DNA of 34,030 bases, from positions 1 through 34,030 of the forward strand of contig VGIX01000018.1 in NCBI GenBank assembly GCA_016867725.1, in the 5' to 3' direction. Each line of letters begins with the position of its first letter. Positions within the stretch are counted from its first letter, which is position 1. Below are positions 16,335 to 24,885 of the stretch, in pieces. Both the position numbers and the translations under genes were made by a program. The notes below the pieces were generated by a model. The model worked only from the letters and a program-made list of their open reading frames with translations, was not told the DNA's origin and did not search any database. Origin of the DNA: Candidatus Effluviviaceae Genus I sp. (GTDB taxonomy: Bacteria > Joyebacterota > Joyebacteria > Joyebacterales > Joyebacteraceae).

Positions 16335-17464
16335 GGATCATGATCGCCGGCGGAGGGACCGGAGGACACATCTTCCCGGGCGTCGCGATCGCGGACGCGC
16401 TGGAGCAGCTCGCGCCGGGAACCGAGGTCTTCTTCATGGGGCGTCGCGGGTCGATCGAGGAGCGGGTCGTGACCGGGACGGGCAGGCGCTTCGCCGCGGT
16501 GCCGGCGATGGGGCTTGCGCGCGGCGTGGAGGCGAGGAACGTCGCGATGCCCTTCGTCGTCGCCGGCGGCTACGCCAGGTCCCTCACGGTCCTTGCGGGC
16601 AGCCGCCCCGCGGCCGCGATCGGGACCGGCGGGTTCATCAGCGTGCCGCCCATCCTCGCGGCGCGCACGCTCGGCGTCCCCGTGGTGCTGCAGGAGCAGA
16701 ACTCGTGGCCCGGGCTTGCGACGCGCCTCCTCTCGCGGCTCGCGGCGGAGGTCCACGTGAGCTTCGACGACACGGCGGCGTGGCTGCCGCGCGCGCGCAA
16801 GGTCGTGATCTCCGGGAACCCCGTGCGCGCCGGCCTCGCCGGGCTCTCGCGCGACGCGGCGCGCCGCTCGCTGGGGCTTCCCGACGCCGGGCGCGTGGTG
16901 TTCGCGCTGGGCGGGAGCCGCGGCGCGCGGAGGATCAACGAGGCCGTCGCCGGCGCGATGGGCGAGTTCGCGCGGACGGGGACGGCGATCGTCGCGCAGA
17001 CCGGGCGCGACGACCTCGAGAGCGTCCGCGAGGCCGCCGGGAAGGCCGGCGCGCGGGCGGTCGTCGAGGCGTTCTTCGACGACGTCGGGCGCGCGTACGC
17101 GGCGAGCGACCTCGTCGTCGCGAGGGCGGGCGCGACGACGCTGGCCGAGATCGCGCTCGTCGGGCGGCCCTCGATCCTCGTGCCCTACCCGCACGCCACG
17201 GAGGGCCACCAGCTCAGGAACGCGCGCGCGTTCGAGCGCGGCGGCGCGGCCGTCGTGGTCGAGGACGGCGCGCTGTCAGGCCGCGCCCTCGCCGAGAAGG
17301 TCCTCGCGCTTCTCGACGACACGCCGCTCCTCGCGTCCATGGCGGACGGCGCCAGGAAGCTCGCGCGGCCCGACGCGGCTGACCGGGTCGCGCGAGCAAC
17401 CCTGGCGCTCGCACGGGGGCGCGGGGCGCGGGTGGGCTCGTCGAGAGGAGGGCACGCGGCGTGA
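16331..17464 (+). CDS. murG: UDP-GlcNAc:lipid I N-acetylglucosaminyltransferase MurG
   Basis: This GT-B fold glycosyltransferase converts lipid I to lipid II at the inner face of the membrane. The GTG at 16331 (overlap GTGA with ftsW, GGGAG upstream) gives 377 residues. The N-terminal glycine loop is G7-G-G-T-G-G-H13. GTGGFISVPPILAA, LQEQNSWPG, the second-domain loop LGGSRGARRIN, VARAGATTLAEIAL and PYPHATEGHQLRNA (UDP-GlcNAc binding) are all present. The C-terminus is a short Gly/Arg-rich tail that reaches the murC start. Confidence 0.97.
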   Translation: MRIMIAGGGTGGHIFPGVAIADALEQLAPGTEVFFMGRRGSIEERVVTGTGRRFAAVPAMGLARGVEARNVAMPFVVAGGYARSLTVLAGSRPAAAIGTGGFISVPPILAARTLGVPVVLQEQNSWPGLATRLLSRLAAEVHVSFDDTAAWLPRARKVVISGNPVRAGLAGLSRDAARRSLGLPDAGRVVFALGGSRGARRINEAVAGAMGEFARTGTAIVAQTGRDDLESVREAAGKAGARAVVEAFFDDVGRAYAASDLVVARAGATTLAEIALVGRPSILVPYPHATEGHQLRNARAFERGGAAVVVEDGALSGRALAEKVLALLDDTPLLASMADGARKLARPDAADRVARATLALARGRGARVGSSRGGHAA

Positions 17465-18858
17465 CGATGTTCGGACGCGTGAAGCGCGTGCATCTCGTGG
17501 GCGTCGGCGGGGCCGGCATGAGCGGCATCGCCGAGGTCCTGCTCAACCTGGGCTTCGCGGTGTCGGGATCGGACCTCAAGCGCTCCGAGACCACGGACCG
17601 TCTCCAGAAGCTCGGGGGGCGCGTGCACGTCGGGCACGCGGCGGCCAACATCGAGGGCGCCGACGTCGTGGTGACCTCGACCGCCGTCGCTCCGGACAAC
17701 CCCGAGGTCGTCGCGGCCCACGAGCGACTGGTGCCGGTCATCCCGCGGGTCGAGATGCTCGCCGAGCTCATGCGGATGAAGTTCTCGGTCGCCGTGGGCG
17801 GCACGCACGGGAAGACGACGACCACGTCGCTCATCGCGGCGGTCCTCTCGGCGGGCGGGCTGGACCCCACGGTCGTCGTGGGCGGGCGCATCAAGGCGAT
17901 GGAGAGCGGCGCGCGGCTCGGGGCGAGCCAGTACATCGTCGCCGAGGCGGACGAGAGCGACGGGTCGTTCCTGAAGCTGTCGCCGACCATCACGGTCGTG
18001 ACGACCGTGGACGAGGAGCACCTCGACTACTACTCGGGGCTCGACGAGATCAAACGCGCGTTCACGAGGTTCGCCAACAGCGTCCCGTTCTACGGGTGCT
18101 CCGTGGTCTGCCTCGACCAGCAGAACATCCAGGCGATCATCCCGGACATCGCGCGCAGGGTGATCACGTACGGCCTCGCCGGCCAGGCGGACGTTCACGT
18201 GCTCGACGTCGAGGCGTCGAACGGCACGAGCGTGTTCACCGTCGTGGCGGCGGGGGCGGAGGTCGGGCGCATCGAGATCGCCATGCCCGGGCTTCACAAC
18301 GTCTACAACTCGCTCGCGGCCGTCGCCGTGGGCCTCGAGCTCGGGGTGCCGTTCTGCGACATCGCGCGCGCGCTCAGGGAGTTCGAGGGCATTTCCAGGA
18401 GGTTCGAGATCAAGGGGGAGGCCTGCAATGTGCTTGTTCTGGATGACTACGGGCACCATCCCGCGGAGATCCGCACGACGCTCTCCGCGGCCGTCTCGAA
18501 GTGGCACCGACGACTCGTCGTGCTGTTTCAGCCGCACCGCTACACCCGAACCCAGAAGCTCGGAGAGGATTTCGGCCGCTCCTTCTACGACGCGACCGTC
18601 CTCCTCGTGACGGGCATCTACGCGGCGAGCGAGACGCCGATCCCCGGCGTGAGCGGGGCGAGCATCGTCGAGGCCGCGCAGCGCTCCGGCCACCGGAGCG
18701 CGGAGTACGTCGAGGACATGGACGCGCTCTACGAGCGCGCCATGGAGATCGTGAGGCCGGGCGACGTCGTCCTGACGCTCGGCGCCGGCGACATCCACAA
18801 GGTGGGCGAGAGGGTCCTCGCGGCGCTTCGCGCGCGCGAGCAGGCGGGCGGACGTTGA
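17461..18858 (+). CDS. murC: UDP-N-acetylmuramate:L-alanine ligase MurC
   Basis: MurC attaches the first stem-peptide residue, L-alanine, to UDP-MurNAc. It is 465 residues. The nucleotide-binding VGVGGAGMSGIAEVL lies at the N-terminus. The ATP loop is GTHGKTTTT with K118, the His being typical of MurC. EADESDGSFL, TTVDEEHLDYY, LDDYGHHPAEI and FQPHRYTRT follow. The GTG overlaps the murG stop (GTGA) with GGAGGG 8 bases upstream. The stop overlaps a possible TTG start of murB. Confidence 0.97.
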   Translation: MTMFGRVKRVHLVGVGGAGMSGIAEVLLNLGFAVSGSDLKRSETTDRLQKLGGRVHVGHAAANIEGADVVVTSTAVAPDNPEVVAAHERLVPVIPRVEMLAELMRMKFSVAVGGTHGKTTTTSLIAAVLSAGGLDPTVVVGGRIKAMESGARLGASQYIVAEADESDGSFLKLSPTITVVTTVDEEHLDYYSGLDEIKRAFTRFANSVPFYGCSVVCLDQQNIQAIIPDIARRVITYGLAGQADVHVLDVEASNGTSVFTVVAAGAEVGRIEIAMPGLHNVYNSLAAVAVGLELGVPFCDIARALREFEGISRRFEIKGEACNVLVLDDYGHHPAEIRTTLSAAVSKWHRRLVVLFQPHRYTRTQKLGEDFGRSFYDATVLLVTGIYAASETPIPGVSGASIVEAAQRSGHRSAEYVEDMDALYERAMEIVRPGDVVLTLGAGDIHKVGERVLAALRAREQAGGR

Positions 18859-18869
18859 GGGCTGTCGAG

Positions 18870-19787
18870 GTGGACATCCGCGCAGGCATCGTCGAGGAGC
18901 TCGAGAGAATCGCTCCCGGGCGCGTGCGGACGGGCGAGCCCATGGCGCGGCATACCTCGTTCGGGCTCGGCGGCCCCGCCGACCTCTTCGTCGCCCCCGA
19001 CTCCCCCGGCGCGTTCAAGGACGCGGCGGCGTATCTCGCCGACGAGCGGGTGCCGGTGAGGCTCCTCGGGCGCGGCACGAACCTGCTCGTGCGAAGCGGC
19101 GGCATCGAGGGCTGCGTCATGGCCGTCTCACGGGCGTTCACGCGCATGGAGCGGCGGGGCGGGGAGGTCGTCGTCGGAAGCGGCGTGGACCTCGCGCGCC
19201 TGCTCTCCTTCTGCGCGGAGAAGGGCCTCTCCGGTCTCGAGGGGCTCTCGGGGATCCCCGGAAGCGCGGGCGGCGCCGTCGTCACGAACGCCGGGAGCTT
19301 CGGCGTCTCCGTGGGCGAGCGGCTGCGCGAGATCACGGTCTTCGAGCCGGGGAAGCCGTCGAGGCGCGTGACCGCCGCCGAGCTGGACACCCGCTACCGG
19401 CGCATCGGAATCCCCGCGGCGTCGGTGATCGAGGAGGCGGTCGTCTCCGTCGAGCCCGGCGAGCCGGCCGCGGTCGCGGCGCGGCAGCGCGAGGTGCTCG
19501 AGAGCAAGTGGAAGACGCAGCCCGTCGGGATGCGGAGCGCCGGGTGCGTGTTCCGGAACCCCGAGGGCCTGGTGGCGGGCAGGCTCATCGAGGCCGCCGG
19601 GCTCAAGGGCGCGCGAGTGGGCGGGGCGGTGGTGTCGGACGTGCACGCGAACTACATCCTCAACGACCGCGGGGCGACACCCGAGGACGTCGAGGATCTC
19701 GTGGAGCTCATTCGGAAGAGGGTGTTCGCGGATGCGGGAGTCAGGCTCGAGCTCGAGATCGAGATCGTGGGGCGCCACGGCGGCTGA
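18870..19787 (+). CDS. murB: UDP-N-acetylenolpyruvoylglucosamine reductase MurB (short, type II-like)
   Basis: This is the FAD/NADPH enzyme that reduces enolpyruvyl-UDP-GlcNAc to UDP-MurNAc. The GTG at 18870 (GAGGG 8 bases upstream) gives 305 residues. A TTG at 18855 overlaps the murC stop as TTGA and would add five residues, and either is possible. FAD-binding segments are HTSFGLGGPADL, LGRGTNLLV and GLSGIPGSAGGAVVTNAG. The C-terminal catalytic segment reads SAGCVFRNP, with Cys226 where E. coli has the proton-donating serine. AGLKGARVGGAVVSDVHANYILN is typical. The length fits the short MurB type. Confidence 0.95.
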   Translation: MDIRAGIVEELERIAPGRVRTGEPMARHTSFGLGGPADLFVAPDSPGAFKDAAAYLADERVPVRLLGRGTNLLVRSGGIEGCVMAVSRAFTRMERRGGEVVVGSGVDLARLLSFCAEKGLSGLEGLSGIPGSAGGAVVTNAGSFGVSVGERLREITVFEPGKPSRRVTAAELDTRYRRIGIPAASVIEEAVVSVEPGEPAAVAARQREVLESKWKTQPVGMRSAGCVFRNPEGLVAGRLIEAAGLKGARVGGAVVSDVHANYILNDRGATPEDVEDLVELIRKRVFADAGVRLELEIEIVGRHGG

Positions 19788-19845
19788 TCGCGCCCCCGGG
19801 CGCGAGCGCGCGGCGGGCGCGGCGTGGAAGGGAAGGCGGCACGTG

Positions 19846-20688
19846 ATGCCTTCGCACGCCGTTCCACGCGCCGCCACGCCGGCGACTCCGCTGCCCGCGC
19901 TGCCGCCGCGCCGCGGGACCCGCCTGCCCCGCCCGCACCGCTCGGTCGTCATGGCGGCGGCCGTCGTGCTCGCGGTGGGGATGAGCGTGGCGGTGTCGAA
20001 CGCCTCGCGCTGGGGCAGGACCGCGTCGTCGTTCCACCTGGCGCAGGTGGACGTGCTGGGCAACCTCGTGTTGACGGACGCGGAGGTCGTCGCGCTCTCC
20101 GGGCTCGAGATGGGGACGAACCTGCTCACGGTGAGCACCAGGGAGGTGGAGGAGGCGGTGCGCCGGTCCCCGCGCGTGCGCCGCGTGCGGGCGTCGCGGG
20201 CGCTGCCGGACCGGCTCATCGTCACGCTCGACGAGACGGTCCCGGTGGCCATGGTCTCGGTCGCGCCGGGGAAGGCCCTCGAGGTCTCGATGCACGGGGA
20301 GCTGCTCCCGGCCGTCGAGCGGAGCGCGTTCGTCGACGTGCCGCTCATCACGGGCGCCGAGTCCGACGGCGGCCGACCGCCCGCGCCCGAGGACCTCAGG
20401 GACGCGCTGGAGCTCATCGTCAAGGCGAAGGAATCCGCTCCGCTCCTCGCGGCGGAGATGTCGGAAGTGAAGATCGCGCCGGGGTCGGGTCTGGTCATCT
20501 ACACGGTAGCCGACGGGGCAGAGATCAGAGTTGGCTCCGGCGCTCTGGACGCACGCGGCATGAGGCGTCTCGCCATGGTGCTGTCGGACCTGAGGTCGAG
20601 GGGCGTCAAGGCCGAGTCGATAGACATGCGGTTTCGGGACCAGATCGTCGTGAGACCCGCGCGGGACGCGGCGCGCGGTCGCGTCTAG
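19846..20688 (+). CDS. ftsQ: Cell division protein FtsQ (POTRA domain)
   Basis: FtsQ is the bitopic divisome protein that scaffolds FtsB/FtsL. From ATG 19846 (a GTG at 19843 is adjacent) it has 280 residues: a Pro/Arg-rich cytoplasmic tail, one membrane span at about 33-51, then a POTRA domain at about 63-132 (FHLAQVDVLGNLVLTDAEV through PDRLIVTLDE). The rest is the FtsQ beta domain. It has moderate sequence similarity to other FtsQs, but topology, POTRA motif and position before ftsA make the call firm. Its TAG stop overlaps the ribosome-binding site of ftsA. Confidence 0.92.
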   Translation: MPSHAVPRAATPATPLPALPPRRGTRLPRPHRSVVMAAAVVLAVGMSVAVSNASRWGRTASSFHLAQVDVLGNLVLTDAEVVALSGLEMGTNLLTVSTREVEEAVRRSPRVRRVRASRALPDRLIVTLDETVPVAMVSVAPGKALEVSMHGELLPAVERSAFVDVPLITGAESDGGRPPAPEDLRDALELIVKAKESAPLLAAEMSEVKIAPGSGLVIYTVADGAEIRVGSGALDARGMRRLAMVLSDLRSRGVKAESIDMRFRDQIVVRPARDAARGRV

Positions 20689-20696
20689 GAGGAGGG
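20688..20696 (+). promoter_or_regulatory. Strong ribosome-binding site deciding the TTG start of ftsA
   Basis: GGAGGAGGG sits 6 bases before TTG 20703 and shares its first G with the ftsQ stop codon. No ATG or GTG lies at a suitable distance in this frame, so a rare start codon is paired here with a near-perfect Shine-Dalgarno sequence. Confidence 0.8.
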
Positions 20697-20702
20697 CTTC
20701 CC

Positions 20703-21926
20703 TTGAAGAGAAGCGAGATCGTCGTCGGCGTCGACCTCGGGTCGACCAGGATCAAGGTCGTCGCCGCCGACGTCAGCGCGAGGGGGCTTCCCGAGATCCT
20801 CGGGGTCGGCGAGGCGCCGTCGGACGGCATCGACGCGGGCGCGATCGTGAACATCGAGCGCGCGGCGGGCGCCATCCGGGAGGCCGTCGACGTCGCCGAG
20901 CGCAACGCGGAGCTCGACATCGGCCGGGTCGTGGTCTCGGTGGACGGGGAGCACGTCAGGTGCCTCGACAGCCGCGGCGTCATCGCGGTGTCCCGCGCCG
21001 GCGGCGAGATCACGCGCTCCGAGATCGACTCCGTGCTCGAAGCGGCCCGGACGCTCGCGCTGCCCGTCGGGCGGGTCGTCGTCGAGGTCGCGCCGCAGGA
21101 GTTCTTCGTCGACGGACAGAGCGGCGTGCGGGACCCCATCGGGATGTCCGGCGTGCGGCTCGGGTCCAAGGTCCACGTGGTCACGGCGTCGCAGCAGGCC
21201 GTCGACAACGCCCTCAGGGCGGTCAGGAAGGCCGGGCTCAGGGCGTCTGGCGTCGCGCTCAAGCCTCTCGCCGCCGCCGCGGCGACGCTCACGGACGACG
21301 AGAAGGACCTGGGCGTGCTCTGCCTGCACCTCTCGGGCGGCACGACCGGCCTCGTGCTCTACCACGACGGCGCGGTTCGCCACGCGGCCGTCGTCGGGTG
21401 GGGCTCGGCGAGCATCACGAGCGACATCGCCGTCGGGCTCCGCGTGCCTGTCCAGAAGGCCGAGCTGCTCAAGCGCGAACGCGGGTGGGCGAAGGTCTCG
21501 ATGGCCGACGAGTCGCCGCTCGAGATTCCCAGCACGGGCGGCCGGCCCCCGAGGCAGAGCTCGTCGCAGATGCTCGCCGCGATCATCGAGCCGAGGGCGC
21601 GCGAGCTTCTCGAGATGGCGATGCAGGAGGTGAAGGGAACGGACTACTGGGGCCGGATGCTCGCCGGCGTCGTTCTCACGGGCGGCGGGGCGAAGCTCCG
21701 GGGGATCGCCGAGGTCGTCGAGGAGGTGTTCGCGTGTCCCGCGCGGATCGGTCTTCCCGACAGAGCGTCGGGGAAGTTCGAGGCCATCGGGGACCCCGCG
21801 TACGCAGCGGCGGTCGGGATCGTGTCGTCGGTGGCGGCCCCAGCGAGCGCAGGCAGGGCGCTTCGCGACAGGCCCCTTGCGGGAACGGTTCAGAAGGTGC
21901 GCCAGTGGGTTGACAGCCTGCTCTAG
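20703..21926 (+). CDS. ftsA: Cell division protein FtsA (actin-like)
   Basis: FtsA is the actin-family membrane anchor for FtsZ, 407 residues from TTG 20703. The phosphate-1 loop is D11-L-G-S-T-R. The adenosine/phosphate segment VVLTGGGAKLRGI is intact. The phosphate-2 loop, usually DIGGGT, reads H209-L-S-G-G-T, so the conserved Asp is replaced by His. The C-terminal TVQKVRQWVDSLL is an amphipathic helix suited to membrane targeting. The FtsA-specific 1C region appears to be present (roughly 85-160). It lies 14 bases after ftsQ and 56 before ftsZ. The family call is firm; nucleotide turnover may be unusual. Confidence 0.94.
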   Translation: MKRSEIVVGVDLGSTRIKVVAADVSARGLPEILGVGEAPSDGIDAGAIVNIERAAGAIREAVDVAERNAELDIGRVVVSVDGEHVRCLDSRGVIAVSRAGGEITRSEIDSVLEAARTLALPVGRVVVEVAPQEFFVDGQSGVRDPIGMSGVRLGSKVHVVTASQQAVDNALRAVRKAGLRASGVALKPLAAAAATLTDDEKDLGVLCLHLSGGTTGLVLYHDGAVRHAAVVGWGSASITSDIAVGLRVPVQKAELLKRERGWAKVSMADESPLEIPSTGGRPPRQSSSQMLAAIIEPRARELLEMAMQEVKGTDYWGRMLAGVVLTGGGAKLRGIAEVVEEVFACPARIGLPDRASGKFEAIGDPAYAAAVGIVSSVAAPASAGRALRDRPLAGTVQKVRQWVDSLL

Positions 21927-21942
21927 CGGGTCGGCTGCTGTC

Positions 21943-21961
21943 CCGGGCGCGCCGCGCCCGG
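21943..21961 (+). promoter_or_regulatory. GC-rich hairpin in the ftsA-ftsZ leader
   Basis: CCGGGCGCG and CGCGCCCGG flank a single base (21952). In practice this is an 8-bp stem with a 3-base loop. It ends 21 bases before the ftsZ ATG, without a T-run. It could tune ftsZ translation, protect the downstream RNA or mark a processing site. The structure is seen; its function is inferred. Confidence 0.45.
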
Positions 21962-21982
21962 CCTTCAAGAGGGAAGAGACAC

Positions 21983-23179
21983 ATGAAGCTCCAGCTCGAG
22001 TTCGAGACCGAAGCAAGCGCGAGGATCAAGGTGGTGGGCGTGGGTGGTGCCGGCGGGAACGCCGTGAACCGCATGATCGAGTCGGCCTTCACGGGCGTGG
22101 ACTTCGTGGCGGTCAACACGGACGCGCAGGCGCTCGAGTGCTCGCTCGCTCCGCACCGCGTCCAGATCGGCCGGCAGCTCACGCACGGGCTCGGCTCGGG
22201 CGGCAACCCCGACGTCGGCCGGAAGGCGGTCGAGGAGGACGCCGAGCAGGTCGCCGGCGTGCTGCGCGGGGCGGACATGGTGTTTGTCGCTGCGGGCATG
22301 GGGGGCGGCACGGGAACGGGAGCCGGTCCGGTCGTGGCGAACATGGCGAAGAAGCTCGGCGCGCTCGTCGTGGCCGTCGTGACCAAGCCCTTCCTCTTCG
22401 AGGGGCAGTACCGGATGCGCCAGGCCGCCGACGGGCTCGCCGCGATGAAGCAGGAGGTGGACACGGCGATCGTCATTCCGAACCAGCGTCTCCTCGCCGT
22501 CGCGAGCAAGACGACGCCCATCCGCGAGGCGTTCCGCATCGCCGACGACGTCCTTCTGCGCGCGACGAAGGGCGTGACCGACCTCGTCACCGTCCCCGGT
22601 CTTGTGAACCTGGACTTCGCCGACGTTCGCTCCGTGATGACCGGCATGGGGGACGCCGTGATGGGCACGGGCGTGAGCGGCGGGAAGAACCGGGCCGTCG
22701 AGGCCGCGCAGTTCGCCATCGCGAGCCCGCTTCTCGAGGACGTGAGCATCGCCGGGGCCAAGGGCGTGCTCGTGAACGTCACGGGCGGCGCCGATCTCAC
22801 GCTGCACGAGATCAACGAGGCCGCGACGGTGATCAACGACGCGATCGGGGCGGAGACGAACATGATCTTCGGCGCCGTCCTCGACGAGAGCATGAAGGAC
22901 CAGCTCATGATCACCGTCATCGCCACGGGCATCGGCGGCCAGACGAAGCGCCGCGAGGCCGAGGCGCCGCGCGAGAAGAAGGCCGAGACCGGCAGGCTCG
23001 TGCCTCGCCACCCGGCGCCCGAGCAGCCGCCGCGCGGGCGCACGGAGCGGCAGCCGGAGCGGGAGCCCGGGATCGGCGATCCGACGCCCGGTCTTGCGTG
23101 CGCGAGGGAGTCCGGACCGCGCAGGAGCACGAGACGCGACCTCGAGATCCCGACCTTCCTCAGACGCCAGATGGACTAG
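21983..23179 (+). CDS. ftsZ: Cell division GTPase FtsZ
   Basis: FtsZ is the tubulin-family GTPase that forms the Z ring, 398 residues. IKVVGVGGAGGNAVNRM opens the GTPase domain, the tubulin signature GGGTGTG is at 107-113, and the catalytic T7 loop N209-L-D-F-A-D-V is intact. A variable Arg/Pro/Glu-rich linker covers about 320-383. The C-terminal conserved peptide DLEIPTFLRRQ ends the protein and is the docking tail for FtsA and other partners. The ATG follows GAGGGAAGAG. Confidence 0.98.
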   Translation: MKLQLEFETEASARIKVVGVGGAGGNAVNRMIESAFTGVDFVAVNTDAQALECSLAPHRVQIGRQLTHGLGSGGNPDVGRKAVEEDAEQVAGVLRGADMVFVAAGMGGGTGTGAGPVVANMAKKLGALVVAVVTKPFLFEGQYRMRQAADGLAAMKQEVDTAIVIPNQRLLAVASKTTPIREAFRIADDVLLRATKGVTDLVTVPGLVNLDFADVRSVMTGMGDAVMGTGVSGGKNRAVEAAQFAIASPLLEDVSIAGAKGVLVNVTGGADLTLHEINEAATVINDAIGAETNMIFGAVLDESMKDQLMITVIATGIGGQTKRREAEAPREKKAETGRLVPRHPAPEQPPRGRTERQPEREPGIGDPTPGLACARESGPRRSTRRDLEIPTFLRRQMD

Positions 23180-23223
23180 CCGGCTACCGCGGCGAGGCGC
23201 GGCCGTCAGAACGGAGAACGACC

Positions 23224-24885
23224 ATGTCCCTCTTCACAAAGCTCTTCGGGCTGGGGGAGAGCGACCACTACAACAAGGGGATCGAGTACTACAACCGCGG
23301 GGAGTACGACAAGGCGGTCGTGGAGTTCGAGGAGGTCATCGCCACGATCAAGGACAAGTCGGACCCCTACTACCAGCTCGGCGTCTTCTACGCCGCCGAG
23401 ACGCACGCGCATCTCGGGTTCGCCTTCTACAAGAAGGGCGACCTCGCGCAGGCCGAGGAGCAGTTCCGGAAGGCCATCGAGGAGAACCCGCGCTACCCGG
23501 ACCTCCACTACCATCTCGGCGTCATCTGCGAGAGGGATGGGAGGTTCGACGAAGCGGTCGCGGCGCTGAACGCGGCGCTCACGATCAACCCCGACTACAT
23601 GGAGGCCTATTGCTATCTTGCGATCGCGCTGAGCGAGGCCGGCAAGCACGCCGAGGCCGCCCAGGCCTTCGAGCAGGCCGCCGCCCACGGGCTCAAAGTG
23701 CCCATGCCGGGGGCGCACCGGATCGCGGAGGCAAGCCAGAAATACCTCCACCCTCCTTTCGAGGAGCTCCGCGGCGCGGCCCTCGGCAAGGAGGAGTTCC
23801 GCGATCTTGTCAATGAGGCGATCACGGCCTACAACGACGGCAGGACCGAACAGGCCATCGCCGGGTTCGAGAAGGCCGTCGAGCTCAGGCAGCGCTATCC
23901 CGACATCCGCTGCAGGCTCGCCATCGCCTACGGCAAGGTCGGGCGGTACGAGGACGCCATCCGGCAGCTCGACGGCGCCGTCGAAGCCAACCAGAGCTAC
24001 GTCGAGGCGCTCCTGTTCAAGGGCGTCTACAGCCTCAAGCTCGGCCGGCACCGCGAGGCCTGTGAGGCGCTCAAGCGGGGCGTCGAGCTTCGGCCCGACT
24101 ACTGGGACCTTCGGTGCTACCTTGGGATCGCGTACTTCAAGCGCGGCATGCTCGAGGAGGCGGCGCGCGAGCTGGCGAAGGTGACCTCAGCGAGCCCGCG
24201 GTACGCCCTCGCGCACTACTACCTCGGCATGGCCACGCTCTCGATGGGGAGGACCGACGAGGCGGTGCGGTCGTTCCGCGTCGCGTTCGAGGACCCCAAA
24301 CTCTCCGGAGAGCTCCAGCGGGAGTCCGCCGACATTCTGCTGGAAGTGGGCGACTACGGCTCGGCGATCGAGCGCTACCGGGCGGCGCTGTTCCAGAACC
24401 CCGGCTACGCCGACCTTCACTGCGGGCTCGGCGTGGCGCACATGGCGCGGTCGGAGCACGTCGAGGCGGAGAAGGCGTTCGAGGAGGCCGTGTCAATCAA
24501 CCCGGGGTACGCCGAGGCGCACCTGCACCTCGGCAGGGTGAAGATGCATCTCGGCAAGGAGGCCGAGGCGACCGAGCACCTCGAGAAGGCCATCGCGCTC
24601 AGGCCCGGCTACGCCGACCTCCACAGGGAGCTCGCGGGACGCTACATCGCAGGGGAGCGCTACAACGAGGCGATCTCCGAGCTCGAGAAGGCCATCTCGA
24701 TCAACGCCAACTACGTCGAGGCGCGGCTCATTCTCGGCCTCACCTACAGGCGCGTCGACCGCCCTGAGGAAGCCGACACGCAGTTCCGTGAGGTCCTGAG
24801 GCTCGACGCGAGGAACCCCATCGCCCGCGCCGAGCTGTCCGACCTCACGCCCCTCGAGTGGCAGCTGCGGAAGCTCCACGCGTGA
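23224..24885 (+). CDS. TPR-repeat protein downstream of ftsZ
   Basis: This 553-residue protein is made almost entirely of tetratricopeptide repeats. I count about 14 units of roughly 34 residues, for example HYHLGVICERDGRFDEAVAA and AHLHLGRVKMHLGKEAEATE, interrupted near residues 160-200 by a non-repeat linker. There is no signal peptide or membrane span, so a cytoplasmic scaffold is likely. The ATG at 23224 follows GGAGAA by 5 bases and lies 44 bases after ftsZ. Its stop overlaps the next gene as GTGA. Its position at the end of the dcw unit suggests a link with division or the following radical SAM protein, but the sequence does not show a specific partner. Confidence 0.88.
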   Translation: MSLFTKLFGLGESDHYNKGIEYYNRGEYDKAVVEFEEVIATIKDKSDPYYQLGVFYAAETHAHLGFAFYKKGDLAQAEEQFRKAIEENPRYPDLHYHLGVICERDGRFDEAVAALNAALTINPDYMEAYCYLAIALSEAGKHAEAAQAFEQAAAHGLKVPMPGAHRIAEASQKYLHPPFEELRGAALGKEEFRDLVNEAITAYNDGRTEQAIAGFEKAVELRQRYPDIRCRLAIAYGKVGRYEDAIRQLDGAVEANQSYVEALLFKGVYSLKLGRHREACEALKRGVELRPDYWDLRCYLGIAYFKRGMLEEAARELAKVTSASPRYALAHYYLGMATLSMGRTDEAVRSFRVAFEDPKLSGELQRESADILLEVGDYGSAIERYRAALFQNPGYADLHCGLGVAHMARSEHVEAEKAFEEAVSINPGYAEAHLHLGRVKMHLGKEAEATEHLEKAIALRPGYADLHRELAGRYIAGERYNEAISELEKAISINANYVEARLILGLTYRRVDRPEEADTQFREVLRLDARNPIARAELSDLTPLEWQLRKLHA

